This document shows, piece by piece, positions 52,801 through 61,878 of a stretch of 64,000 nucleotides of DNA. The position numbers were made by a program, and so were the translations under genes. Below the pieces are notes generated by a model, which saw only the letters and a program-made list of their open reading frames with translations, was not told the origin of the DNA and made no database searches. Location of the stretch: NCBI RefSeq assembly GCF_000758605.1, contig NZ_CP009282.1:4030001-4094000 (forward strand), in the 5' to 3' direction. Source of the stretch: Paenibacillus sp. FSL R5-0912 (GTDB lineage Bacteria; Bacillota; Bacilli; Paenibacillales; Paenibacillaceae). Positions within the stretch are counted from its first letter, which is position 1, and every line of letters begins with the position of its first letter.

Positions 52801-54167
52801 ATACTATTTTCTCCATTCCTGGTGGATTTGTAGTAGGGATCAAAAACATGGGCAATCGCCCGGATAAAGTACGTACCGGTAAGGGTTACTGTAATTCGCG
52901 GAGAGTCCACACCCAGCAGCAGGCCATCCTTCTCCATGCCTCTAAGCACGCTCAGCTCCTCCTGAAAATAAGAGTCAAAATCGATACCAAAGCACTCCTG
53001 AAGCATTGGCTTGTCAATAGGGTTACCGCCCAGCAGCTGCTTCAGGATGATATCCTCACGAATGGCATCTTCGATGGACAATAGATGGGTTTTGCCGGTC
53101 TCAATTGGGAATTTCCTCAAATCAAGTGCGGCACGGTACCGATCCATCGCCGGGACATTCTTATAATAGAGACTGCCAATCTTACTAACGGCCGACTTGC
53201 CCAGACCCAGCAGATGCTGGCTGCTTCTTTCGGAGGAGCCCATGAAATCACGAACCACATGCGTTCCGGGATGCTTCTCCCGCCCGTTGTTGCGGATAAA
53301 GGTATCACTGCCCATCTCAGTGTAGTCCTGGGATAAAACCTGGCGGGCCAGCTCGAACAGGCGGGACACCATGTAATTATTGGGCAGGCTGAGATGCGGG
53401 ATTTTGCGCTGCAGCGGATAAATGGCCGGGTAATGGGCATAGGGAAAAGCCACGATTTTATCTGGGGCAATCCGCACGATCTCCTGCAAGGTACGCTCGA
53501 ATTCTCCGAGTCCCTGAAAGGGCAGGCCATAACATAAATCCACATTGACGGTGAAGCCCATGCTCCGGGCAAGGCCGATAATCTCCCGCGTATCCTCAAG
53601 ATCGCATTCCCGGTGAATTGCATTCAGAACCCGGGCATCAAAGTCCTGAATGCCAAAGCTGATATAGTTAAAACCCAGTGCCTTCAGCAGCCGCAGCTTG
53701 CCTTCGGTAACAATCTGCTTGTCCGGGTAAGCCTCCAGCTTGATTCTGGCGTTATCTTCAAAGTCCACATACTGGGCAATAATTCCGTACAGCCGCTCGA
53801 TCTGCCGTTCATTCAAATATGCCGGGGTCCCCCCACCCCAGTGCAGATTACCGGACTTCAGCTTCCGGGCACGGCCGGAGAGCTTGAGTGCCAGCTCCTG
53901 CTCCAGCACATCGATATATTGATCCTTGTCTTCATCCTTGCCGCTCAGCACCCGGTCACAGCAGCAGTAATAGCAGATCGACTTGCAGAACGGAACATGC
54001 ACATAAACCTGTGCTTCTTCGATTTCCTTAAGCTCCTGAGCTATAGCAGATTCATCCGCAGGCTGGCGCCAGTGGCTGTCCACCGGATAGCTTAAATACA
54101 TGGGAAGGTTATATTCGTTGTACTTTTGCGATAAATAATGCAGCTGATTCTGAATGGTCTGATTCAT
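52797..54167 (-). CDS. HemN-like radical SAM protein
   Basis: 456 residues. The radical SAM motif is CKSICYYCCC (near 58-67; CxxxCxxC plus the extra Cys seen in HemN), preceded by YVHVPF. A HemN-type C-terminal region follows. Lipid/carrier-linked cluster members of this class act as methyltransferases, cyclopropane-forming enzymes or oxidative decarboxylases, not in heme synthesis. Start ATG 54167 (site GGAGGGAGC) overlaps the NRPS stop by 4 bp, which ties it to the pathway. A true HemN/HemZ role is possible but less likely in this setting. Confidence 0.85.
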   Translation of the reverse strand: MNQTIQNQLHYLSQKYNEYNLPMYLSYPVDSHWRQPADESAIAQELKEIEEAQVYVHVPFCKSICYYCCCDRVLSGKDEDKDQYIDVLEQELALKLSGRARKLKSGNLHWGGGTPAYLNERQIERLYGIIAQYVDFEDNARIKLEAYPDKQIVTEGKLRLLKALGFNYISFGIQDFDARVLNAIHRECDLEDTREIIGLARSMGFTVNVDLCYGLPFQGLGEFERTLQEIVRIAPDKIVAFPYAHYPAIYPLQRKIPHLSLPNNYMVSRLFELARQVLSQDYTEMGSDTFIRNNGREKHPGTHVVRDFMGSSERSSQHLLGLGKSAVSKIGSLYYKNVPAMDRYRAALDLRKFPIETGKTHLLSIEDAIREDIILKQLLGGNPIDKPMLQECFGIDFDSYFQEELSVLRGMEKDGLLLGVDSPRITVTLTGTYFIRAIAHVFDPYYKSTRNGENSI

Positions 54168-57100
54168 TGCCAAGCTCCCTCCTTGCCCCGGCTTGCCGGG
54201 CGGCACATCATCTCCATGACTTCCTGCTCCTTGTGTACAATGTCTTCCAGTAAGCGGCTATGAACAGTTCTCCAAGTGTCCGGCAGCGCAATGCCTTTGC
54301 TGCACCTGATCAGGTCACTGCGGATGTCCATCCATGCACCGGTAATTTCTCCGAGCCTGGCCGCAGCCGCTTGCCGTTCGGTAAGAAGACGCTCCAGCCG
54401 GTACTTTTCAGCCCGCTTAGAATCAATGATGGCGTTCAGGCCAGCAATCTGGCGGTTGACGTGCTGCTCTGTATAACTCCAGTGCTGTGAAGTATAGTGA
54501 TCTTTGAAGGCGGACAACGTCAGCAGGCTCTGCGTAATGGCGTCCCGCTGTGTGCGGTACAGGCAATTAAGTCGATTAACATCTGGCAGCAGTTCATAGG
54601 TGTACGGCTGCTGGACACGCGGGAATTCCATCAAGGTGTACGTCTGCGCAGATGACATTAGATGCTGGCGGTACCCCTGATAACTGTTCAGCAGATCCTC
54701 TGCTGCCAGAGTCCGTTCCCTGTAGTTCAGCGCATCCTTATGGCTGTGCTCCAGCACAATAAACTGATCCTGCGCCTCACTATAACCGTAGACCAGCAGC
54801 GTGTGGGCAAGATGTTTCTTCATATAAGCGTCTCTACGGGCCGGTTCATAGAAGCTGTCCACCCAGAGAATGAACAGGCTTTGCCGGGCCAGCCCAGGGA
54901 TAAGCCTCTCCTTCAGCCCATTCCCGCCCTGCGGGGACTCATACCGGGCCGTAAGGTGCAGCTGCTCCAGAATAGCTTCCGGGGGCGCGGATTCCATGCA
55001 GGCAGCAGAGAGGTACGGCTCTGCCTGTGCAGAATCAAGAATATACACAAACATATCGCTGCTCAGAAACGTGTTGATATTCCGGCCAAAGACATTCAGT
55101 ACAGGAAATAGTGAGTTATATAAGCAGCTTTTGTAATAGAGATCGTTAAACGGCTGCGGCTGTGTGAAATAACGGGACAAGCTCGGCTCCGTTATGATCT
55201 TTAGCGGGAGGCTGGAGGCAGCTGCGACTTCCCCGCAGTGAACCTGAACCGGCGGGATACAGGCCGCACTTACCCGCGGAGTAACTCCCGCTTCCACAAG
55301 CCCGGCCTGCGCCCTAATGGTAGAGGCGCTCAGCAGCTCTTCGTAAGAAAGGGGAATGCCCCTGCGGGCAAGCTCACTCTGCAGCGTAACCGCCTCAATC
55401 GAGCTTCCGCCAATTTCGGAAAAGTCATGGTCCGCTCCGATGGGTTCAAGCTCCAGGACAGCCTGCCATGCCTGGCAAATGGACTGCTGCAACGGAGTGG
55501 TGCAGGGTGAGAAATCACTATCCGTAAGCATGTTGTGCAGAGAAACCTCAGGCAGCTGCTTTTTGTCCACCTTGCCGTTGGCATTCAGCGGGAACTGCTC
55601 CAGCCGGACGAACACGGACGGGAGCATATAAGCAGGCAGGCGCGCAGCCAGGTACTGCTTAAGTGCAGCGCCGGAGACGGCTTGAGCGGCAGTCAGATAG
55701 GCACAGAGGTATTTATCCCCTGAACTGTGGCTCCTGGCCATAACGGCAACATCCCGGATGCCCGGATATTCCAGCAGCAGCTTCTCCACTTCCTTCGTCT
55801 CGATGCGGAAGCCGCGGATCTTGACCTGATCATCGCGGCGGCCGAGGAATTCGATAGTTCCGTCCTCCCGCATCCGGCCCAGGTCGCCAGTCCTGTACAT
55901 CCGGTCTGCCTCAGATTCGCGGAAGGGGTCCGGCATGAAGGCTTGTGCCGTCTTCACCGGGTCCTTGATGTAGCCGCGCGCTACCCCGATACCGCCGATA
56001 TACAGCTCACCTGTCTCTCCCGCCGTAACCGGCTGCAGGTCTTCGTCAAGAATGTACCAATAATTCTGTTCAACCGGTAGCCCGTAGGGAATGCTTGTCC
56101 AGTCCTCCCGGACCTCCGTAACCGGATAATAGATGGACCAGACCGCAGCCTCCGTAGCCCCGCCGAGAGCAGTCAGCTTCGCCCGGGGGAAATAGCGGGA
56201 GTAGTTCCTCGCCAGCTCCAGGGGAACCCAGTCTCCGCTCAGGAAGATGTGCCTCAATTCCAATTGGGCGAAATCAGGGATACACTCCGCCAAGTGCCGG
56301 ACCAGAACATGCAGTGTGGTCGGGACGGAATTCCAGAAGGTGATCCTCTGCTCCAGCAGCAGCCGTGTTAAGCTGTCAGGATCAGTAATCTGCGGCTCCG
56401 GACACAGGACGATCGTGCCTCCGGCGGCCAGCAGGCCGAAGATATCATACACAGATAGATCAAAGCACACCGAGGTTACGAACAAGCCTCTATCACGGCT
56501 GCCCATATCCAGCTCGCGGTTCACCCAGGAGATTAAATTCACGGCGGAACGGTGCTCGATCATTACGCCTTTGGGCGTGCCGGTAGAGCCGGAGGTGTAC
56601 ATGATATAGGCCAAAGCACTGCCGTCAATGGAAAGATCCGGGTTGTCTGACGGATAGCCGGATGCTGAGGAAGCAGCGGTTGCGCCAGCTTCGGCAGACC
56701 CTAGGCGGATCTGAACCAGCACATCGAGCGGTTCATCGTCTTCACAGATCGCAGCAGAGGCCCCGGAATGCTGCAGAATATAGTTCTTGCGGCTGGCCGG
56801 ATAGCCGGGCTCCACCGGGACGTAGGCCGCGCCGCTTTTTAACACGGCAAGCAGGGCAATAACCAGATTCATATTGCGCTTCACACTTACGCCTACATGA
56901 TCATTCGGACGAACGCCCCGGGCAATCAGCTCATGCGCCAGGCAATTGGCACGCAGGTTCAGCTGCTGGTAGCTTATTGACTGTCCGGCAAAAACAATGG
57001 CCGTATGCTCCGGATGCAGGGCTGCCCGGACTTCGAACCCTCCATGAAGCGTGGCAGCAGCAGAAAGGGACTGCTTGGAATTGGAATGAAAGTTGGCCAA
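54164..57100 (-). CDS. NRPS-like A(Cys)-PCP-BtrH-like domain protein
   Basis: About 978 residues. The A domain (about 1-500) has YIMYTSGSTGTPKGVM, LGGATEAAVWSIYY, YRTGDLG and NGKVDKKQ; its code residues read D-L-Y-N-F-S-L-V-W-K, close to cysteine codes. A PCP follows with Ser in EIGGSSIEAV (near 570). The last 350 residues resemble the BtrH N-terminal acyltransferase fold (Cys in YYKSCLYN near 655, FILWVDSFY, KKHLAHTLLVYGY, DLLNSYQGY) plus a helical tail (DUF4872-like). BtrH moves an aminoacyl group from a carrier to an acceptor. No condensation domain is present. TTG 57100 sits at ideal spacing from GGGGAGG; GTG 57109 overlaps the carrier gene's stop. Confidence 0.8.
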   Translation of the reverse strand: MANFHSNSKQSLSAAATLHGGFEVRAALHPEHTAIVFAGQSISYQQLNLRANCLAHELIARGVRPNDHVGVSVKRNMNLVIALLAVLKSGAAYVPVEPGYPASRKNYILQHSGASAAICEDDEPLDVLVQIRLGSAEAGATAASSASGYPSDNPDLSIDGSALAYIMYTSGSTGTPKGVMIEHRSAVNLISWVNRELDMGSRDRGLFVTSVCFDLSVYDIFGLLAAGGTIVLCPEPQITDPDSLTRLLLEQRITFWNSVPTTLHVLVRHLAECIPDFAQLELRHIFLSGDWVPLELARNYSRYFPRAKLTALGGATEAAVWSIYYPVTEVREDWTSIPYGLPVEQNYWYILDEDLQPVTAGETGELYIGGIGVARGYIKDPVKTAQAFMPDPFRESEADRMYRTGDLGRMREDGTIEFLGRRDDQVKIRGFRIETKEVEKLLLEYPGIRDVAVMARSHSSGDKYLCAYLTAAQAVSGAALKQYLAARLPAYMLPSVFVRLEQFPLNANGKVDKKQLPEVSLHNMLTDSDFSPCTTPLQQSICQAWQAVLELEPIGADHDFSEIGGSSIEAVTLQSELARRGIPLSYEELLSASTIRAQAGLVEAGVTPRVSAACIPPVQVHCGEVAAASSLPLKIITEPSLSRYFTQPQPFNDLYYKSCLYNSLFPVLNVFGRNINTFLSSDMFVYILDSAQAEPYLSAACMESAPPEAILEQLHLTARYESPQGGNGLKERLIPGLARQSLFILWVDSFYEPARRDAYMKKHLAHTLLVYGYSEAQDQFIVLEHSHKDALNYRERTLAAEDLLNSYQGYRQHLMSSAQTYTLMEFPRVQQPYTYELLPDVNRLNCLYRTQRDAITQSLLTLSAFKDHYTSQHWSYTEQHVNRQIAGLNAIIDSKRAEKYRLERLLTERQAAAARLGEITGAWMDIRSDLIRCSKGIALPDTWRTVHSRLLEDIVHKEQEVMEMMCRPASRGKEGAWQ

Positions 57101-57105
57101 AGGTC

Positions 57106-57375
57106 TCACCTCCCCGGAAGGCTGTCCAGCGAATGTTCCCTGCCCAGCTCAGCGGTCAGCGCTGTCAGCTCGCCCAGCGTCTCACAGCTGAGCAGCTCAT
57201 CTACATGCTCTTCCAGGTTCACGTCAAGCCTGCTCTCCACCATCGCGATAATCTCTACAATCATCACCGAGGTAATGGCCAGATCACCCTCAACCGACAA
57301 GCCGGGATGCAGCTCCTCCTTGTCGAAGTAGCATACGCTGGCGATAATCTCATACAGCTTGTCCTGCATCTGCAC
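57106..57375 (-). CDS. Stand-alone peptidyl carrier protein (predicted prolyl carrier)
   Basis: About 89 residues; the phosphopantetheine Ser is in AITSVMIVEIIAMVE (near 40), again Thr-Ser instead of Asp-Ser. It is placed between the prolyl-type A domain and the A(Cys)-PCP protein, so it is the natural substrate of the prolyl ligase and of the flavoprotein. Start is uncertain: GTG 57375 (GGGGAG 6 bp upstream), ATG 57369 or ATG 57393. Confidence 0.8.
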   Translation of the reverse strand: MQMQDKLYEIIASVCYFDKEELHPGLSVEGDLAITSVMIVEIIAMVESRLDVNLEEHVDELLSCETLGELTALTAELGREHSLDSLPGR

Positions 57376-57399
57376 AGTCTTCTCTCCCCTCATCTTCCT

Positions 57400-59007
57400 T
57401 CAGAGCCGCTTGCGGAATTCATGCTTCAATTGCTGCCGGTCAACCTTGCCGCTCCCCCCTGTAGGGAACCTGTCAAAGACATGCACCATATCGGGAATCA
57501 TATACCGGGGCAGCAGCTTGCCGACAGCCTGCTTCAGCCCAAGCACGGTGAAGCTGCCAGCTTCATGCACAATCACGGCAGCGCAGATCAGCGGATAGCC
57601 TTCACCATCCTGGATATCCACGACCGCGGCATCCAGAATATTCTCCATGTCATGCAGCACGCGTTCAATCTCCGGAAGCTCAATGCGAAAGCCAGAACGC
57701 TTAATCAAGGCGTCTTTACGGCCAATCAGGACGAGCGCTCCGTCTTCGTTAACCATAGCCATGTCCCCGGTACAGTAGAGCTTGTCTCCAAGACCCCAAT
57801 TCGGCGGTATGCTGCGGAAGCTCTGCTCTGTAAGCAGAGGGTTGCGGTAATAGCCCTTCATGACTATTGAGCCTCTTACACAGAGTTCACCCTCTTCACC
57901 GGCACCGGCAATGCGTCCGTCAGCGGTTACCACGACAACTCCGGTATTTCCGCAGGGATACCCGATCGGTACGGGAGTGTCGCGTATACCGTCTTGCTCA
58001 CTCAGCGGATAATAGGTACAGACGTTGGTTTCAATCAGCCCGTACAGATTGTAGAAATCCGCCTCTGGCAGCAGCTCCATCACCTGGTGCAGCAGCTTCG
58101 GCTGCAGAACCTCGCCCGCAAACAGCACGCCCCGCAGCGAAGGCAGCCCGCCTGCCGGCAACCGGCCGTATTGGACCACGGCAGCCCAGAGTGAGGGCAC
58201 GGAATAGACCCAACTAATTTCCCCCTGTTCGATGGCCGTGGTAAAACGCGCCGGATGCTGAATGACTTCAGCCGACAGGAGGACGAGCGTTGCCCCCACG
58301 GCAATCGGCACGAAAATATCAAACACCGAAAGGTCAAAATGAAAAGGTGCGATGGCCGCGAAGCGTTCATGTCCTTCCGGTTTGAAGTAACCGCAGCACC
58401 AGTCAATGAAGGTTCTGGCATTCAGGTGGGTAATCATCACGCCTTTGGGTACTCCTGTGGAGCCTGAAGTGTACAGAATATAAGCCAGATCCTCGCTGAT
58501 CGGCTGTCTTCTGCCCTTGTACAAATGGCGCAGGGGCTGATCCGGCGCAGCTTGAACGATCATGCCGAAATCTGCGTCGTCCAGTTCGGCGCCCCCCTCC
58601 ACCAGCAGTATATGAAGTAACCTCAGCCGCTCCAATTGCTCCGGATTCGCACCTTGCAGCAGCTTCAGCAGATTCGCACCATCAGTAACCAGAAACCGCG
58701 TCCCGCTCTGCTCCAGAATGGTCAACATTCTGTGTACAGGAGAGTAGCTCGTGTCCAGCGGGATGTACGCCCCTGCGGTGAACAGCACGCCGAACATGGC
58801 GCATACCGCCTGCGGGGACTTGTCCAGACAGATTGCAGCGGTCTCCCCCGGCTCCATGCCGGTATCGATCAGTGCATCGGAGATTTGAATACTGCGCCGA
58901 AGCAGCTCACCGTAGCTTAGCTCCCTGCCTTCAAAGCGCAGCGCAGTCTGGTCCGGGCAGCGCTCAGCGCTGCGGAGCAGGTAATGCTGCAGCAGAAAAT
59001 CACTCAT
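57400..59007 (-). CDS. Stand-alone A domain, predicted L-prolyl-AMP ligase
   Basis: 535 residues, a single adenylation domain. Core motifs: LAYILYTSGSTGVPKG, FHFDLSVFDI, YCTGDM and GRKDALIKRSG. The specificity residues read D-L-F-Y-L-A-L-V-C-K, one change from the D-L-L-Y-L-A-L-V-C-K code of prolyl ligases in pyrrole pathways (PltF, RedM, CloN4); VYSVPS and ETNVCTYYPL also match that group. A5 reads GLIET where GPTET is usual. It should load Pro on the carrier at 57106. Starts as ATGAGTGA over the flavoprotein stop. Confidence 0.85.
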   Translation of the reverse strand: MSDFLLQHYLLRSAERCPDQTALRFEGRELSYGELLRRSIQISDALIDTGMEPGETAAICLDKSPQAVCAMFGVLFTAGAYIPLDTSYSPVHRMLTILEQSGTRFLVTDGANLLKLLQGANPEQLERLRLLHILLVEGGAELDDADFGMIVQAAPDQPLRHLYKGRRQPISEDLAYILYTSGSTGVPKGVMITHLNARTFIDWCCGYFKPEGHERFAAIAPFHFDLSVFDIFVPIAVGATLVLLSAEVIQHPARFTTAIEQGEISWVYSVPSLWAAVVQYGRLPAGGLPSLRGVLFAGEVLQPKLLHQVMELLPEADFYNLYGLIETNVCTYYPLSEQDGIRDTPVPIGYPCGNTGVVVVTADGRIAGAGEEGELCVRGSIVMKGYYRNPLLTEQSFRSIPPNWGLGDKLYCTGDMAMVNEDGALVLIGRKDALIKRSGFRIELPEIERVLHDMENILDAAVVDIQDGEGYPLICAAVIVHEAGSFTVLGLKQAVGKLLPRYMIPDMVHVFDRFPTGGSGKVDRQQLKHEFRKRL

Positions 59008-60154
59008 ACCCTTCCCCCAGACCTTCCAGCATAATTTTCTTCTGCATCTCGCTCGTTCCCGAGTACAGCTTGGAAGCAAGGGAATCCCGCATCTGTTTCT
59101 CCGGCGGGCTCTCCTTCACATAGCCGTAAGCTCCCCAGATTTGCACTGCCGCAAGGCTGTTCTGCACCTTGGATTCGGAGGTATGCAGCTTCAGCATGGA
59201 GGCGCTGTGCATTCCGCAGCGCCCCTGGTCAAAGTCCTCGCACACCTTATACAGCATCAGCGTGCTTGTTTCCAGCCGGATTCTCATCTGGACCAGCTTG
59301 TCATAGACCCCTTCGAAGGAGCGGATAGCCTGTCCGAATTGCTTCCTCTGGCCCGCATACTGATAGGTCTGTTCATACTGCTGTTCCATAGCTCCGACAT
59401 GATAAGCACTGACTATAATCCGCTCCCACAGCATCGCCTTGAAAAAAATACCCATCCCCTGCCGTTCCCGTCCCAGCAGCCTGTGGGCCGGAATGCGGGT
59501 GTGGTTCAGCAGAACCTCACTCATCGGGCTGGTCCGCAGGCCCATCTTCTCAAAGACCTGTCCAATCTCGTATTCCTGCTGCCGCGCTTCCAGAATAAAG
59601 GCCGACACATCCAGCATGGGCAGGCCTCCCGCATGCTTGCCGTACACCAGCAGGATGTCGGACTCCGGGGCGAGTGTAGCAAAGGTTTTGATGCCGTTCA
59701 GGATATAACCTTCCGGTTCCTTCTCGACAGAGGTGGTCATGGCGGAAGAATCAGAGCCCGCCCCAGGTTCCGTAATTACACTGCTGCCGATGAATCTTCC
59801 ATCAATGAGCGGTGCCAGATACCCGGCCTGCTGCTCCTCACTACCATATACCCATAGCGGCACTTGGGCCGCTGACATTTGAGCGCATACCGAGAAGACC
59901 AGGCCTTCATCCTGACAGCGGCGCGCCAGCGAACGGATCGCCAGCGCCGTGGTCAGCATTCCCTGCTCCGCTCCTCCATACGCTGCCGGAAAGGGAAGCC
60001 CGAGCAAGCCGGTACCGGCTAATCGGGACCACTTATCCCTGCGGAAGGTGCCGCTCTCGTCATCCGCATACACTCCGTCATTCAAATACCGCTCACAACA
60101 TTCCTCCATTAAGCCGCAGATCTGCAGCTGCTCCACGGTATAGCTGAAATCCAC
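59000..60154 (-). CDS. Acyl-CoA-dehydrogenase-like flavoprotein, predicted prolyl-carrier dehydrogenase
   Basis: 384 residues with the ACAD fold: SSVITEPGAGSDSSAM (FAD loop), GIKTFATLA, GRKQFGQAIRSFEGVYDKL and LYSGTSEMQKKIML. The Glu in WERIIVSAYHVGAMEQ is at the place of the isovaleryl-CoA dehydrogenase base, the arrangement also seen in prolyl-carrier dehydrogenases (PltE, PigA, CloN3). It lies directly before a prolyl-type ligase and a carrier, the classic trio for Pro to pyrroline- or pyrrole-2-carboxyl thioester. A simple acyl-CoA role is less likely here. Confidence 0.83.
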   Translation of the reverse strand: MDFSYTVEQLQICGLMEECCERYLNDGVYADDESGTFRRDKWSRLAGTGLLGLPFPAAYGGAEQGMLTTALAIRSLARRCQDEGLVFSVCAQMSAAQVPLWVYGSEEQQAGYLAPLIDGRFIGSSVITEPGAGSDSSAMTTSVEKEPEGYILNGIKTFATLAPESDILLVYGKHAGGLPMLDVSAFILEARQQEYEIGQVFEKMGLRTSPMSEVLLNHTRIPAHRLLGRERQGMGIFFKAMLWERIIVSAYHVGAMEQQYEQTYQYAGQRKQFGQAIRSFEGVYDKLVQMRIRLETSTLMLYKVCEDFDQGRCGMHSASMLKLHTSESKVQNSLAAVQIWGAYGYVKESPPEKQMRDSLASKLYSGTSEMQKKIMLEGLGEGYE

Positions 60155-60209
60155 AATAAGCGCCCCTCGACCTGTGATTTATTGAAATATAAGAATTTGA
60201 GCTAAAACC

Positions 60210-61856
60210 TCACTTAGCGGGGTTATCTTGTAGCTCCCCGGCCATGCCTCTGACGATCGTGTCATTGAGCAAAAACTGGCTTTCCGCCGGAATACCCTCT
60301 ACGGCCCATCTTCGGAGGATGTTCTTCTGCACCTTTCCGGATTCCAGCACCGGCAGCTGGGAGACGAGATGCACCCGGTCCGGAACCTTATAGTTGGCGA
60401 TTTTGCCGCGGCAATAGGCTTTGACCTCACCTTCGGTAAGCAGAACTCCGGGCCTTGGGATCACAAAAGCAGCCAGGGCCTCACCCAGAATCTCGTCCGG
60501 CTCCCCGACAACTGATACATCCTCAACCTTGTCCATGTTCAGCACACATTCTTCAATATCTACCGGGTAGACATTGAAGCCGCCGCGGATGACCATATCC
60601 TTGATGCGGCCGGCAATGCAAATATTGACGCCGTCCTTGTAATAACAGGCCAAATCCCCGGTGTACAGCCAGCCTTCCTCATCAATTACCTCGCGCGTCT
60701 TGGCTTCGTTGTTGTAATAGCCCTTCATCAGATAGCCCCGGATCGCCAGCTCCCCGATCTCGCCCTTCGGCAGCTCCTTGCGGTCCCGGTCTACAATCTT
60801 GACCTCGAAGCCTTCAATCGGCCTGCCGACTGTGTTCAGCCGGACCTCCGGCGGATCATCCAGCCGGGTCATTGTGACCAGACCCGTAGCCTCAATAATG
60901 CCGTAGGCATTGATTAGCGTGCAGCGGGTCGTTTCCTCGATGGAGCGGGCTAAATACGGGGTACAGAGGGAACCGGAGACCACGACCTTGCGCAGCTCCC
61001 TGAATAGCCCGGGCTTGCAGTAAGGCATGGCCAGGATCAGGCTCCACATCGTCGGCTGGGTGTGAAAGAGGTTGATCCCGTTTTTGGCGACATGGGTCAG
61101 AATATCATTCGGATTGAAGTTTGCGATCCATTTCATCGTGATACAGGAGACAAAGTAGACGAGCACGGCATTGAAGCCCTGCGCAGCATAGAGAGGAGCA
61201 ATCGAGAAGCCGATATCATCGTGTATATCCAGCAGCTGTCCGCCATAGTAAGAGGTGGCCACCAGATTGCGGTGCGTGATCATCACGCCCTTGGGGTGGC
61301 CGGTGGTTCCGGAGGTGTAGCCGAGAATCGCAATATCCTCAGGATCAATAGACTCGAGCTGTCTGTCCTGAAAAGGGACTGTGAGCGGCTTCAGCAGCCC
61401 GGCAAATGACATGCTGCCCGGTGCAGGCTCATCGCCAAGCACGATATAATTGCGGATCGCCGGCAGTTCGGGCCGAAGCCCGTTCAAGAGAATTTCCTCA
61501 TAGTTGAAAATGCCCAGCCGGTCCTGGTAAATGATCGTCTCCGCATCGGAATTGTCCAGAATCCGCCGGATTTCATCCGGTTCATATCGCGTGCTGACGG
61601 GAACAATCCACGCGCCGATTTTGAAGAGGGCGAAGTAGACGTACAGATATTCAAGACTGTTGGGCAGCAGCACGGCCACCTTGTCGTTCTTCTTGATCCC
61701 AAGGTCCAGCAAATTACCGGCAATGGTGAGGGAATAGTCATACAGCTGCGTGAAGGTGACAGTCTCCTGCTCGAACACCACCGCAGGCTTGTCCGGGAAA
61801 TCCCTCTGTAGTGTGTCCAGCACGCAGTCAATGGTCAAACGTTCATATTGGATCAT
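60210..61856 (-). CDS. Acyl-CoA/acyl-carrier ligase (AMP-forming)
   Basis: 548 residues, ANL family of the fatty-acid or aryl-acid CoA ligase type. Motifs: ILGYTSGTTGHPKGVM (near 178), NAYGIIEATG, YTGDLACYYKDG and KDMVIRGGFNVYPVDIEE; catalytic Lys is in ESGKVQKNILRR. It has no A-domain amino-acid code, so it activates a carboxylic acid, handing it to CoA or a carrier. It lies 55 bp upstream of the flavoprotein gene. It could supply the acyl substrate for the KAS III enzyme. Confidence 0.85.
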   Translation of the reverse strand: MIQYERLTIDCVLDTLQRDFPDKPAVVFEQETVTFTQLYDYSLTIAGNLLDLGIKKNDKVAVLLPNSLEYLYVYFALFKIGAWIVPVSTRYEPDEIRRILDNSDAETIIYQDRLGIFNYEEILLNGLRPELPAIRNYIVLGDEPAPGSMSFAGLLKPLTVPFQDRQLESIDPEDIAILGYTSGTTGHPKGVMITHRNLVATSYYGGQLLDIHDDIGFSIAPLYAAQGFNAVLVYFVSCITMKWIANFNPNDILTHVAKNGINLFHTQPTMWSLILAMPYCKPGLFRELRKVVVSGSLCTPYLARSIEETTRCTLINAYGIIEATGLVTMTRLDDPPEVRLNTVGRPIEGFEVKIVDRDRKELPKGEIGELAIRGYLMKGYYNNEAKTREVIDEEGWLYTGDLACYYKDGVNICIAGRIKDMVIRGGFNVYPVDIEECVLNMDKVEDVSVVGEPDEILGEALAAFVIPRPGVLLTEGEVKAYCRGKIANYKVPDRVHLVSQLPVLESGKVQKNILRRWAVEGIPAESQFLLNDTIVRGMAGELQDNPAK

Positions 61857-61878
61857 CGGTGTGCCCTAGTCTCCTTTG

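Noticed and set aside
52797..54167. Heme-synthesis coproporphyrinogen dehydrogenase
   Set aside because: Possible by motif, but the 4-bp overlaps with NRPS and carrier genes make a pathway enzyme more likely; not called hemN.
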